14,248 nt of DNA from Cardinium hertigii_C (GCF_050864855.1 NZ_JBOZWW010000050.1:1-14248); one strand, 5' to 3'; counted from the stretch's first letter, positions 1 through 8,598 are shown. Program-made: numbers and translations. Notes: a model not told the origin generated them from the letters alone.

Positions 1-1
1 T

Positions 2-88
2 TTATGTGCTATTGCTCATAACCTACGACTGATTACAAGAAAATTATTCTTAATACCCTCACAGTCAAATAAATTAAAACCTATATAA
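2..88 (+). CDS. C-terminal end of an IS transposase (partial)
   Basis: An open frame enters from the left edge and stops at TAA 86-88, giving 28 residues. It begins LCAIAHNLRLITRKL, which resembles the C-terminal helix of IS5-type DDE transposases, where a 'LCAIGHNLR' stretch follows the catalytic glutamate region. From memory this is the same transposase type as the decayed fragment at 12980-13296. Nothing upstream is visible, so it cannot be said whether the whole gene is intact. The right inverted repeat should lie shortly after the stop, but without the left end I cannot identify it. The call rests on a short motif only. Confidence 0.5.
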   Translation, partial: LCAIAHNLRLITRKLFLIPSQSNKLKPI

Positions 89-243
89 TTAAAATTCTTA
101 ATCCAAAACCAGTTATACCTATATCTTGGGTAAGAAAAATAGAGCGCCTGATAAACCATATATATTATAAAGAAATATCCATTCAATAAATTTATTCAAA
201 AATAATATTTCAGGGCCGACTACTTATCTACGACACACGACAC

Positions 244-290
244 GACAGAACCTCTACTCTGTCCATAGACAGATGCCAAACGTTGCATCT
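244..290 (+). repeat. Cluster of overlapping dyads upstream of clpB
   Basis: GACAGA (244-249) can pair with TCTGTC (258-263). TCTGTC can equally pair with the next GACAGA (268-273), leaving a 4-base loop. AGATGC (271-276) pairs with GCATCT (285-290). The first two hairpins exclude each other because they share 258-263. The candidate clpB promoter lies downstream, so these may act as DNA operator sites, belong to another transcript, or mean nothing. Confidence 0.3.
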
Positions 291-349
291 CTACGATGGT
301 GGTTACTTTATACGATCAAATATTACCCAGTATAGACAGATCAATAGTC

Positions 350-378
350 TTAACCCTTTTATAAAAAAATGGTATATT
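350..378 (+). promoter_or_regulatory. Candidate clpB promoter
   Basis: TTAACC (350-355) and TATATT (373-378) are separated by exactly 17 bases and end 39 bases before the clpB ATG. The -10 box fits sigma-70 well; the -35 box is poor. The AT-rich background makes chance matches likely. No heat-shock sigma-32 pattern or CIRCE repeat was seen. Confidence 0.33.
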
Positions 379-417
379 TAACAGCAAAGCGTTAAGTAAT
401 GATCAATAACAAACATT

Positions 418-3012
418 ATGGACCCTAGAAAATATACTATTAAAGCACAAGAAGCCATACAAAGGGCTATAGAAATAGCGGGACAAAACCAACAACTTAC
501 GATCGAAAATGGTCACTTACTGAAGGCCATTTTAATCAGCAATGAAACACATGTTACCTTTCTTATTAAGCAACTTCAAGTTGCCTTAACGCCTCTGGAA
601 GAGGCATTAGATAAACTGATTCAAACCTATCCAAAAGCATCTGGTCAGCAGCCCTATTTATCACCCAATATGGATGTTACCCTTCGTGAAGCAGAGCGTT
701 ACAAGAAAAACTTAGGCGATGAATTTATCGCAGTAGACCACTTGCTTTTAAGTCTTTGTTCGAGTAAAGACCAAACGGCAACATTAATGAAAAAGCATGG
801 CATAGAAGAAGCTCCGCTGCTACAAGCCATTCAATCCTTACGGGGTACCCATAAGGTCACCGACCCTAGTGCAGAGTCTAAGTATAGATCATTGGAACGT
901 TACGCAAAAAACTTAAACCAATTGGTAAAAGAAGGCAAAATAGATCCAGTGATTGGGCGTGATGAAGAATCTCGAAGAACGGTACAAATTATTTCACGTA
1001 GAACGAAAAGTAATCCTTTATTAATTGGAGAGCCAGGTGTAGGTAAAACAGCTATTGTAGAGGGCTTGGCGCAAAGAATTGTAGCGGGTGATGTCCCTGA
1101 AAACATCAAATCTAAGATTATTTTTGCATTAGACCTAGGTCTTTTGATTGCTGGTGCCAAATACAAAGGAGAGTTTGAAGAACGACTTAAAGCAGTCATT
1201 AAAGAAGTCGTAGATTCCAATGGGGAGTTTATTCTTTTTATCGATGAAATCCACATGCTTATTGGGGCAGGTGCCTCTGGAGAAGGGGCCATGGATGCAG
1301 CTAATCTACTTAAACCAGCCCTTGCGCGTGGAGCATTACACGCTATTGGTGCCACTACACTAAAAGAATACCAAAAATATATAGAAAAAGACAAAGCCCT
1401 AGAAAGAAGGTTTCAAGTTGTAATGGTAGATGAACCCAGCCAAGAGCATGCCGTTTCTATTATACGAGGCATAAAGCCCAAATATGAGCTCCATCATGGT
1501 GTACACATTAAAGACAATGCAGTGGTTGGAACTGTACGTCTATCTGACCGTTATTTACCAGGTTTTCTCCCTGATAAAGCAATAGATGTAATGGATGAAG
1601 CAGCTGCTAAAAAGCGGATTGATTTGGATGCTGTTCCTGTAGACTTAGACCAAATACAACGAAAAATTACCGAATTAGAAATTGAAAGAGAGGCCATTCG
1701 AAAAGAAAAAGATACTGCAAAGTTGGAAGCGTTGTCTAAAACGATTGAGGAGCTAAATGAAAAAAAGCAAACCCTCCAAGCAAAATGGGAAGAAGATAAG
1801 TCGATTGTAGAGGGTATTCGTAGACAGAAAAAACAAATGGAGCAACTCCGTTTGGATGCCGAAGAGGCAGAACGAAACTGTGACTATGGTAAGGTTGCAG
1901 AAATACGATATGGAAAGCTTATAGAAGCAGAAAAAAAACTCAAAGCTTTACAAGAAAAGATAGAAGCCCTTCGTGAGACCAGCCCACTTTTTAAAGAAGA
2001 AGTCACACAAGAGGATATTGCTGAAATTATAGCGCAAAGGACCGGTATTCCTGTTTCTAAAATGCTACAAGATGAACGCGAAAAACTACTACAGTTAGAG
2101 ACTGTACTGGCTCAAAGCGTCGCTGGTCAAGCAGAAGCCATTCAGGTTATTGCTGAAGCAGTACGTAGAAGCCGTGCGGAATTACAAGATCCTCGTAAGC
2201 CTATTGGTTCTTTTATTTTTTTAGGTACTACTGGTGTAGGTAAAACTGAATTGGCTAAAGCACTGGCACAATTTTTATTCAACGATGAACAGGCTATGAT
2301 TCGTATAGATATGTCAGAATACCAGGAAAAACATGCAGTTAGTCGGTTGATTGGTGCGCCACCAGGCTACATAGGATACGATGAAGGAGGGCAGCTTACA
2401 GAAGCGGTACGTACCAAACCCTACTCGGTAGTTTTATTGGATGAAATAGAAAAAGCACATCCCGATGTCTTTAATATTCTATTGCAAGTATTAGATGATG
2501 GTAGACTAACTGATAATAAGGGCAGAACGGCAAATTTCAGAAATACCATTATCATTATGACGAGTAATATAGGTGCACATCTTATCCAAACTGGGTTTGC
2601 TGGTATGGAAGATTTACCCTCTAAAGAAAGCTTAGAAGAGACCAAGACAGCGGTCGTACAATTGTTGCAAAGCCAAATGCGTCCAGAGTTTTTAAATCGG
2701 ATCGATGAAATCATCATGTTTAATCCCCTTTCTAAAGGGGTTATTAAGGATGTGGTCCATATTCAGGTAGAGAAGCTTAAATCAGATCTACAAAAGAATG
2801 GCATAGTCATCGAGATGGACGAGCCACTTATAGACTACTTAGCAGAAGAAGGATATAGCTTACAGTTTGGCGCAAGACCACTAAAACGATTGATGCAACG
2901 GGTTATACTTAATAGCTTATCTAAAGCATTACTATCTGGACAGGTGCGCAAAGATCAGCTCATTCTTGTTTGTTACCAGAAAGGATCCGTAGTATTCTCA
3001 AATACTAGCTAA
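418..3012 (+). CDS. clpB: ATP-dependent disaggregase ClpB (Hsp100 chaperone)
   Basis: This cytoplasmic hexameric AAA+ chaperone pulls polypeptides out of aggregates, working with DnaK/DnaJ/GrpE. The 864 residues match full-length ClpB. The N-terminal repeat domain covers about 1-145. The first ATPase domain has Walker A GEPGVGKT at 204-211, Walker B ILFIDE at 272-277 and arginine fingers R330-R331. The charged coiled-coil middle domain spans about 395-525, which separates ClpB from ClpA and ClpC. The second ATPase domain has GTTGVGKT at 603-610, VVLLDE at 671-676 and RPEFLNR at 755-761. The start is fixed because an in-frame TGA lies at 400-402 and no other ATG intervenes; there is no Shine-Dalgarno sequence. 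There is no methionine near residue 149, where E. coli starts its short form, so that isoform is unlikely. Transcription appears monocistronic, ending at the hairpin at 3067-3093. All key residues are present. Confidence 0.97.
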   Translation: MDPRKYTIKAQEAIQRAIEIAGQNQQLTIENGHLLKAILISNETHVTFLIKQLQVALTPLEEALDKLIQTYPKASGQQPYLSPNMDVTLREAERYKKNLGDEFIAVDHLLLSLCSSKDQTATLMKKHGIEEAPLLQAIQSLRGTHKVTDPSAESKYRSLERYAKNLNQLVKEGKIDPVIGRDEESRRTVQIISRRTKSNPLLIGEPGVGKTAIVEGLAQRIVAGDVPENIKSKIIFALDLGLLIAGAKYKGEFEERLKAVIKEVVDSNGEFILFIDEIHMLIGAGASGEGAMDAANLLKPALARGALHAIGATTLKEYQKYIEKDKALERRFQVVMVDEPSQEHAVSIIRGIKPKYELHHGVHIKDNAVVGTVRLSDRYLPGFLPDKAIDVMDEAAAKKRIDLDAVPVDLDQIQRKITELEIEREAIRKEKDTAKLEALSKTIEELNEKKQTLQAKWEEDKSIVEGIRRQKKQMEQLRLDAEEAERNCDYGKVAEIRYGKLIEAEKKLKALQEKIEALRETSPLFKEEVTQEDIAEIIAQRTGIPVSKMLQDEREKLLQLETVLAQSVAGQAEAIQVIAEAVRRSRAELQDPRKPIGSFIFLGTTGVGKTELAKALAQFLFNDEQAMIRIDMSEYQEKHAVSRLIGAPPGYIGYDEGGQLTEAVRTKPYSVVLLDEIEKAHPDVFNILLQVLDDGRLTDNKGRTANFRNTIIIMTSNIGAHLIQTGFAGMEDLPSKESLEETKTAVVQLLQSQMRPEFLNRIDEIIMFNPLSKGVIKDVVHIQVEKLKSDLQKNGIVIEMDEPLIDYLAEEGYSLQFGARPLKRLMQRVILNSLSKALLSGQVRKDQLILVCYQKGSVVFSNTS

Positions 3013-3066
3013 AATAATACTGCCATTCGATAGTAAGATTTGGGAAATTTATTTAAGTTCCATAAT

Positions 3067-3093
3067 GATGGATTGGGTCTAAACCAATCCATC
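3067..3093 (+). terminator. Hairpin after clpB
   Basis: GATGGATTGG (3067-3076) pairs perfectly over 10 bp with CCAATCCATC (3084-3093) around a 7-base loop, 54 bases after the clpB stop. The usual T-run is not adjacent; a short one (ATTTTTA) appears about 12 bases later. It is best read as a terminator separating clpB from the lipase pair, but the late T-tract lowers certainty. Confidence 0.5.
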
Positions 3094-3119
3094 TACCTAA
3101 ATCATTTTTAAGGCAACCT

Positions 3120-4301
3120 ATGCGACCATACTCTATCAAAAAATACCTTTATGGAATGGTAGCTTACACATTGGCCAACTGTCAGCAATACCATCGAATG
3201 GAAATAAACAGCTGTTCAACCCAACAAAGACAATCCAATCCAAGTTGTGCCAAAAGTAAGCCGAATCATGCTACAACAATGGCCCCTTTGCCAAAATTTG
3301 TTTTGGTATTGTTACATGGTCTTAACATGGATGCCTCTGAAAATGATAAAATCAAAGAAGCAGCAGCAGAAGCATTTAGAGAAGATATTTTAATCATTCA
3401 GCCAAAATGTAGAGAGGGATTTAAATCAGTCTATCTATCCATTGAGACGCAAAGCAAACAAGTTGCTGAAGAAATAAAAAAAATAGTACGTAATACCTAT
3501 CCGAAATATGGTGAAGCAGCACTTCAGGATTTACAGATCAGTATATTTGGCTACAGCCAAGGTGGTTTAGTGGGTTGTATATTGGCAGCCAACCATAGCA
3601 ACGACTTTAACATTACCGCTGTAATTACTGCGCATGCACCACTGTATGGCACAGAAGCACTTGACAATAAAATAGCTGATGTAAAAACGTTTACCACAAA
3701 GGCAAAACCAGGGTTAAATGCGATAGGCCATCCAGACACTTCACAAGTCAATATGCAGCTAGCCGCTTGGTTGCTCAACGGGTTTTGTATCAACAAAATT
3801 ACTGATTTTTTGTTCAAAGGGTTAAGTGATATGCGTAGCAATAGTACATGCATTGCACGTATCAAAAAATTCATACGTGAAAATAAGAACGACAAAGAAA
3901 CCCATGATATTCCTATACTCCTTATAGGCGGTTACCTTTCTAATCTATCTGAATATTTTGATTATGAAGAAGTATATGAAAGCCAAATACAGGAACTGAA
4001 TCAACATTATGCATTATTGGCTACGCAAGACAAGCATGGCGCACACGACATACTGATCTCGATAAAAAGTCAATTATGTAGAGGACCTAGCTTTGAAAAT
4101 ATTGCGGATTGTGGTAATGACGCTGTTTATAGAAAGAATATAGCAACCTATATTGCTAAAGATCAACTCCATTGTTGGAATCTAATGCTAATGCTATCTG
4201 ATTATACAGTGCAATATGGTCAAACGCTATTTCAAAACAAAAAAGCTATAGCCTTGATAACAGAGTTTTTAAGGAAACAGAATTTGAGAAATGGTTGGTA
4301 A
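3120..4301 (+). CDS. Alpha/beta-hydrolase, lipase/esterase type (first of a tandem pair)
   Basis: This is a probable serine ester hydrolase; the substrate is unknown. The fold is visible as strand-HG-loop (LLHGL 64-68, oxyanion hole), nucleophile elbow GYSQG at 144-148 with S146, then APLYGT at 173-178. By alignment with the next gene the likely acid is D310 (GAHD) and the likely base is H351 (QLHCWN). A 'GLSDMRSNS' stretch (234-242) recalls the 'DMxPxS' segment of bacterial lipases of the PGAP1/DUF676 type. Compared with its paralogue it has about 40 extra N-terminal residues. These contain a weak hydrophobic run ending in LANC (18-21), a possible but atypical lipobox. The M54 codon (3279) would give a start like that of the paralogue. 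The gene lies 107 bp after clpB, behind a hairpin, so it is probably transcribed separately. Confidence is high for the fold and lower for substrate and location. Confidence 0.8.
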   Translation: MRPYSIKKYLYGMVAYTLANCQQYHRMEINSCSTQQRQSNPSCAKSKPNHATTMAPLPKFVLVLLHGLNMDASENDKIKEAAAEAFREDILIIQPKCREGFKSVYLSIETQSKQVAEEIKKIVRNTYPKYGEAALQDLQISIFGYSQGGLVGCILAANHSNDFNITAVITAHAPLYGTEALDNKIADVKTFTTKAKPGLNAIGHPDTSQVNMQLAAWLLNGFCINKITDFLFKGLSDMRSNSTCIARIKKFIRENKNDKETHDIPILLIGGYLSNLSEYFDYEEVYESQIQELNQHYALLATQDKHGAHDILISIKSQLCRGPSFENIADCGNDAVYRKNIATYIAKDQLHCWNLMLMLSDYTVQYGQTLFQNKKAIALITEFLRKQNLRNGW

Positions 4302-4356
4302 TGGCATCAGATCGGAATCAACAGGGCTATTTAATCCAATAAGCCACATTCAAATT

Positions 4357-4384
4357 GCCTCTTTTCACTTGGGTATAAAGGGGC
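4357..4384 (+). promoter_or_regulatory. Stem-loop just upstream of the second lipase
   Basis: GCCTCTTT (4357-4364) pairs with AAAGGGGC (4377-4384), 8 bp with one G-U, around a 12-base loop, ending 22 bases before the ATG at 4407. No T-run follows, so it is not a standard terminator. It could be a leader structure between the two paralogues or chance pairing. Confidence 0.25.
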
Positions 4385-4406
4385 TACATAACTACTTATT
4401 CGCTTT

Positions 4407-5468
4407 ATGCAGACAAAAAATAGCATACATCTATCTAGTTTAGATCAAGTAGCTAGCTTTGCAGTTTTGCTTTTACATGGTTTATACGCCCAGGCAGATG
4501 AGCTAAAACCCATTGCAGAAAAGTTGACCAAACAATTTGGGAAAGCGATCTTTATCATGCAACCAACCTGTAGAACAGGACTAAAATCTCTTCTACCATC
4601 TATAGATCAACAAGCAGCGCGTATGGTGCAGTGGATAAAACTTGAACTGATCCGATACCACAAAGATCCTATTTCTTTTCCTATTATTATTATTGGATAT
4701 AGTCAAGGTGGTGTATTGGCTTGTACCTTAGGAAAAGCGCATAAGTCTCAGCTGAATATACTGGGTATCATTACCCTTAATGCGCCACTAATGGGCACCC
4801 CGCTACTTGAGCGCACGCGTAAGGATATGCAAAGATTTATATCCGATGGAGCAGCTGGATTGCAGCTTATAGATTATCCATTCACTAGAATCAAATGGAT
4901 CACCACGATAGCAGCATGGGCATATACAGTCGCTCGTCTAGACTGGGCGCCGCTAAATGGTTTAAAAGATATAACCCCCAATAGTAAATGTCTAAAAAGC
5001 ATATATAGATTTTTACAAGATAACGTTGACATACCTTGTCTACTGATCGGTACCTATCAGAATGATTTGCTATCCTTATTCAATATCCATATCAAAGCAG
5101 CCAAAGACCAGGAGTCGATGGCGCAATTAAATGAGGCCTATGGACTATTTATTAGTGGTAAAAAAGGGGCAAAACATGATACTTTGATTCCACTAGCCAG
5201 TCAATTAGGTAAGGAAGAAAATGTAGGTAACCCCTTAGAGACAAAAGATTTAGACCATACATACCTACCTATGGTTGGATCCAACCATCCTCCAATAAAG
5301 AGAAAAATCTATAAAGGGCTACTTCATGCCAGAAACTTAATTGCTATAGATCCTAGTTTATTTGTAAACCACGGTGAAGCGGTCCTTTATGCCCAAGGCA
5401 TATCAACCGATTTAATCCAATATATTGAAAGCTTGGTACAAAATGTTGGAAAATTCCTGAAACAATAA
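4407..5468 (+). CDS. Alpha/beta-hydrolase, lipase/esterase type (second of a tandem pair)
   Basis: This paralogue of the preceding gene is colinear over its whole length. Shared blocks are LLHGL (22-26), QPTCRTGLKS (52-61), nucleophile elbow GYSQGG (97-102, S99), APLMGT (126-131) and GLKDITPNSKC (185-195). The probable acid is D258 in KHDTLIP, placed like the 'NDGLVP' aspartate of bacterial lipases. The probable base is H307 in LLHARN. The inferred Ser-Asp-His triad is complete. There is no signal peptide or transmembrane segment, so this copy is predicted cytosolic or exported by a signal-independent route. The start is chosen because it is the first ATG and leaves a normal lead-in to the first strand; no Shine-Dalgarno sequence is present. 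It lies 105 bp after its paralogue on the same strand, so co-transcription is possible. It faces hflX convergently. Function beyond ester hydrolysis cannot be read from the sequence. Confidence 0.8.
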   Translation: MQTKNSIHLSSLDQVASFAVLLLHGLYAQADELKPIAEKLTKQFGKAIFIMQPTCRTGLKSLLPSIDQQAARMVQWIKLELIRYHKDPISFPIIIIGYSQGGVLACTLGKAHKSQLNILGIITLNAPLMGTPLLERTRKDMQRFISDGAAGLQLIDYPFTRIKWITTIAAWAYTVARLDWAPLNGLKDITPNSKCLKSIYRFLQDNVDIPCLLIGTYQNDLLSLFNIHIKAAKDQESMAQLNEAYGLFISGKKGAKHDTLIPLASQLGKEENVGNPLETKDLDHTYLPMVGSNHPPIKRKIYKGLLHARNLIAIDPSLFVNHGEAVLYAQGISTDLIQYIESLVQNVGKFLKQ

Positions 5469-5537
5469 TCCGCTAAAACTGTATGTTTATAACGGATACA
5501 ATCGATCTATAGGCAAAATTTAAGAGAAGAAAAAGCC

Positions 5538-6761
5538 TTATCCAATATCACCCACAGAGCCAACAGCACCACCTTTTATATATTTTGTTGCTTGAATTTG
5601 GTCTATTTGTTTTGTGATGGCTTCTTTTAAAAGATCTATATGTAGCTGTTTGATGGCAGATATAAAAACTACAGGATAATCAGTATGGCCATATAATCTT
5701 GTGTTGAGCGCAGCTGGTGTATCGATTGCTTGCGTAACCCTTGGTATAACTGTCTTACTTTGGGCGACCATGTCAATCTTATTGAATACTAAAATTCTTG
5801 GTAGATGTGCTGCACCTATTTCTGCTAGGGTTTCATCAACTATATCTATTTGCTCTTGAAAACCATCATGTGATCCATCTACTATATGCAACAACAAATC
5901 GGCTTCTTTAATTTCTTCTAAAGTAGACTTAAAACATTCCACCAACGTGTGGGGTAGTTTACGAATAAATCCTACCGTATCAGTTAGTAAAAAAAAGTTC
6001 TGATTTAATACTACCTTACGTACCGTAGCATCCACTGTAGCAAATAGTTTATCATCAGTCAAGACATCCGACTTAGATAATACTTTCATTAAAGTAGATT
6101 TTCCTACATTTGTGTACCCTACCAACGCCACACGAATCAAATCAACACGCGACTTGCGTCTGGTAGTACATTGTTGCGCAATAGTGGCTAATTTTTTACG
6201 CAATTGGGTGATTTTATATTGAACGATCCTTTTATCTGTCTCTAATTCTTTTTCGCCAGGGCCACGCATACCTGCACTACCTCCTTTCTGATTGGTAAGG
6301 TGGGTCCACATTCTGGTAAGTCTTGGTAATAAATATTGATGGTATGCCAATTCAACTTGTGTGCTAGCTTGCTTGCTTTGGGCACGTATGGAAAATATAT
6401 GAAAAATCAATAAACTTCTATCTAATATCTGACAAGCTAGTAATCTTTCTAGATTGCGCACTTGTGACGGCGTAAGCTCATCATCAAAAATAGCGAACTT
6501 AACCTTTTCTGATTTTATAAAATCAGCTATTTCTTTTACTTTACCCTTACCTACAAAAGTAGTACCATTTGGACGGTCTAACCTTTGCATAAAATTTTTA
6601 ACAACTTTTAATCCGGAAGTACCTGCCAAAAAGGCTAATTCTGTAAGGTATAATTCTGTTTTGGCCAAAGGCTGATGGAAAGTAACGAGGGCTATTAAAA
6701 TAGCTGTTTGGGTTTCTTCGTTGATTACTAGGTTAGATGGATTAGGCCTATCTGTGTACAT
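5538..6761 (-). CDS. hflX: Ribosome-associated GTPase HflX
   Basis: HflX is a TRAFAC-class GTPase that binds the 50S subunit and can split stalled or stress-arrested 70S ribosomes. At 407 residues it has the usual two-part layout. The HflX-specific N-domain includes FVGKGK at 69-74, FDDEL at 92-96 and the RLTRMW stretch at 148-152. A coiled linker follows the glycine-rich loop GMRGPGEKELETDKR (164-178), which differs from the E. coli-type 'GETQLE'. The G domain has G1 GYTNVGKS at 215-222, switch I FATVDAT at 240-246, G3 DTVG at 261-264, G4 NKID at 327-330 and G5 SAI at 368-370. All nucleotide-binding motifs are intact. It is 62 bp downstream of gpmI on the same strand and may share its transcript. 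There is no hfq beside it, unlike in proteobacteria. Confidence 0.95.
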   Translation of the reverse strand: MYTDRPNPSNLVINEETQTAILIALVTFHQPLAKTELYLTELAFLAGTSGLKVVKNFMQRLDRPNGTTFVGKGKVKEIADFIKSEKVKFAIFDDELTPSQVRNLERLLACQILDRSLLIFHIFSIRAQSKQASTQVELAYHQYLLPRLTRMWTHLTNQKGGSAGMRGPGEKELETDKRIVQYKITQLRKKLATIAQQCTTRRKSRVDLIRVALVGYTNVGKSTLMKVLSKSDVLTDDKLFATVDATVRKVVLNQNFFLLTDTVGFIRKLPHTLVECFKSTLEEIKEADLLLHIVDGSHDGFQEQIDIVDETLAEIGAAHLPRILVFNKIDMVAQSKTVIPRVTQAIDTPAALNTRLYGHTDYPVVFISAIKQLHIDLLKEAITKQIDQIQATKYIKGGAVGSVGDIG

Positions 6762-6823
6762 AAATGACTAGATGATTTACAAAAAAAATATACTATTATA
6801 GTAATGGTATTGCTGCGTCTGTT

Positions 6824-8377
6824 TCACACAACCAGTTGAAGCAAATTTTTTCCACTCATTTCTTTAGATGGTGATAAGCCTAATAAGGACAACAATGTTG
6901 GCGCCACATCAGCTAAGGTGCCAGCGCTAGCTAGTTTAGCTGGCTGACCAACGTAAATCAATGGAACCGGTGCAATAGTGTGGGCAGTATGAGGCTGTTG
7001 TATGTTGGGATCATACATACATTCTGCATTACCATGATCAGCTGTAATAATTGCTTCACCTCCTTGCTGCTTTAATGCAGCAATAATTTTAGCAAGACAT
7101 TTATCAACAACCGTAATACCTGCTTCTGTAGCCAATTGATTACCTGTATGACCCAACATATCAGGACTTGCAAAGTTACAAATAATCACATCATAAGCCT
7201 TTTGTTCAATGGCTCGAACCATTTGATCGGTAATTTCTACCATACGCATCTCAGGCACTAGATCATAGGTAACTACTTTTTTAGAAGGAATCAGTAGACG
7301 GCTTTCATTGGGAAAAGGCGCTTCAACGCCTCCATTAAAAAAGAAAGTCACATGGGCATATTTTTCTGTTTCTGCTATACGCAGCTGTGTTAAACCTGCT
7401 TGGGCCAGACAAGCCCCTAAACCATTTTGTATAGATAAAGGAGGAAAAGCTATACGACTGGGAATATCAGCTGCATATGCGGTTAATGAAACAAAATCAC
7501 CTAAATGAGGATAAATCGTACGGTTAAAGCTAGAAAAATTAGGATCGATTAAAGCACGACTAAGTTGTCTTACACGGTCTGATCGAAAATTCATAAAAAA
7601 AACAATATCTCCCGAATCAATCGTTATAGGTGGTCTATCCAATGGACCAATAGAAGTAGGCTCTACAAATTCATCTGTTTCACCCCGCGCATAAGCTGCT
7701 TCTAAGCCGCTTAAAGGGGTTGCAGCATGATAGGCCGCTTGACCGGTTACGATACAATTATAAGCAGCTTCTGTACGCTCCCAGCGATGGTCTCGATCCA
7801 TTCCATAATATCGGCCCATAAGGGAAACAATTTGACCTATTCCTATTTGTTTACATTGCGTTTCCAAATGTTGGATGGAAGTTACGCCACTAATAGGTGG
7901 GGTATCACGTCCATCCAAGATAACATGAATATAGCAGTTTTGTACAGCCATTTTCCCACACAACGCCAACAAAGCGTATAGGTGTTTTTCATGGCTATGG
8001 ACTCCTCCAGGTGATAAAAGGCCTACTATATGAACAGATGCGCCACTATTATTTGCTTTCCTTAAGGCAGATAAAAATACTTTATTGGTAAAAAAATCTC
8101 CTGTTTCAATCGCTTTATTCAAACGGGTCAAATCTTGGTCTAGAACACGACCTGTACCAATGGTCAAATGACCTACTTCAGAATTGCCTACTTGACCTTC
8201 TGGTAGTCCTACCGATGGACCAGAAGCATCCAATAATGTATGGGGATAAGTCTCTATTAAGTAATCCCAATAGGGCGTTTTTGCAGCTGCAATAGCATTA
8301 TAACGAACTTCTGTTGAATGGCCCCAACCATCGAGTATCAATAAAACAATGGGTTTGGGTGTTTTAAATGTGCGCAT
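6824..8377 (-). CDS. gpmI: 2,3-bisphosphoglycerate-independent phosphoglycerate mutase
   Basis: GpmI interconverts 3- and 2-phosphoglycerate in lower glycolysis, using two Mn ions and a phosphoserine intermediate. The 517 residues are normal. Metal and catalytic motifs in order are LDGWG with D16, the catalytic serine S66 in GNSEVGH (64-70), LDGRDTPP (153-160), GRYYGMDRDHRWER (188-201), FRSDRVRQL (264-272), the SPDMLGHTG block with D406 and H410, TADHGNAE with D447 and H448, and H463 in PHTAHT. Nothing essential is missing. A candidate promoter on the minus strand, TTTACC/TATATA with an 18-base spacer (8401-8430), lies 24 bases before the ATG. It is the first gene of a gpmI-hflX pair. Confidence 0.97.
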   Translation of the reverse strand: MRTFKTPKPIVLLILDGWGHSTEVRYNAIAAAKTPYWDYLIETYPHTLLDASGPSVGLPEGQVGNSEVGHLTIGTGRVLDQDLTRLNKAIETGDFFTNKVFLSALRKANNSGASVHIVGLLSPGGVHSHEKHLYALLALCGKMAVQNCYIHVILDGRDTPPISGVTSIQHLETQCKQIGIGQIVSLMGRYYGMDRDHRWERTEAAYNCIVTGQAAYHAATPLSGLEAAYARGETDEFVEPTSIGPLDRPPITIDSGDIVFFMNFRSDRVRQLSRALIDPNFSSFNRTIYPHLGDFVSLTAYAADIPSRIAFPPLSIQNGLGACLAQAGLTQLRIAETEKYAHVTFFFNGGVEAPFPNESRLLIPSKKVVTYDLVPEMRMVEITDQMVRAIEQKAYDVIICNFASPDMLGHTGNQLATEAGITVVDKCLAKIIAALKQQGGEAIITADHGNAECMYDPNIQQPHTAHTIAPVPLIYVGQPAKLASAGTLADVAPTLLSLLGLSPSKEMSGKNLLQLVV

Positions 8378-8400
8378 AGAGCTATAAAAAACGAAACAGT

Positions 8401-8430
8401 TATATAAAGAGAGGCTTTTGTCTAGGTAAA
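8401..8430 (-). promoter_or_regulatory. Candidate gpmI promoter
   Basis: Read on the minus strand, TTTACC (8430-8425) and TATATA (8406-8401) are 18 bases apart, 24 bases ahead of the gpmI start, within the 221-bp gap after the pseudouridine synthase gene. The -10 box is good and the -35 box fair; chance is possible in AT-rich DNA. Confidence 0.28.
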
Positions 8431-8558
8431 AATATTTCTATTGAACCGTACAGAATTGGATAGCATACCACGGTAGATTATGACAAAACAATACCATATA
8501 ACTAAGATAGCAACTATGCCATTGCGCCTATATATAAAAAGGGAAAAGCACATCTATA

Positions 8559-8577
8559 TAGTGCATGTATAGCACTA
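8559..8577 (-). terminator. Weak hairpin after the pseudouridine synthase gene
   Basis: TAGTGC and GCACTA form a 6-bp stem with a 7-base loop, 22 bases past the stop codon of the gene on the minus strand. In that direction the next bases are mixed AT, with T-rich stretches (CTTTTCCCTTTTTA) about 10 bases later. It is a weak terminator candidate only. Confidence 0.25.
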
Positions 8578-8598
8578 AGCTGTAAAACAAGTACCTAT

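Larger units (their letters stand above)
89..417. other. Non-coding stretch between the transposase tail and clpB
   Basis: This stretch of about 330 bases has no convincing gene on either strand and is very AT-rich. It probably holds the end of the left-hand IS, then the clpB upstream region. Between 244 and 341 lie several short dyads and a repeated 'tagacagat' (266-274 and 333-341). A candidate promoter follows at 350-378. No tRNA or known riboswitch is recognisable. Confidence 0.6.

Noticed and set aside
1..60. Minus-strand CTTGTAATCAG, like the anticodon arm of a threonine tRNA
   Set aside because: No acceptor stem, D-arm or GTTC-type T-arm can be placed around it, and the plus strand reads as a transposase tail.
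900..1394. Long minus-strand open frame inside clpB
   Set aside because: It is antisense to the invariant first ATPase domain, has no family resemblance and shows shadow-type composition. The same holds for open frames at 2421-2717, 3551-3895, 6454-6675, 7308-7508, 7727-7981, 10085-10297, 10291-10542 and 10615-10842, all opposite well-supported genes.
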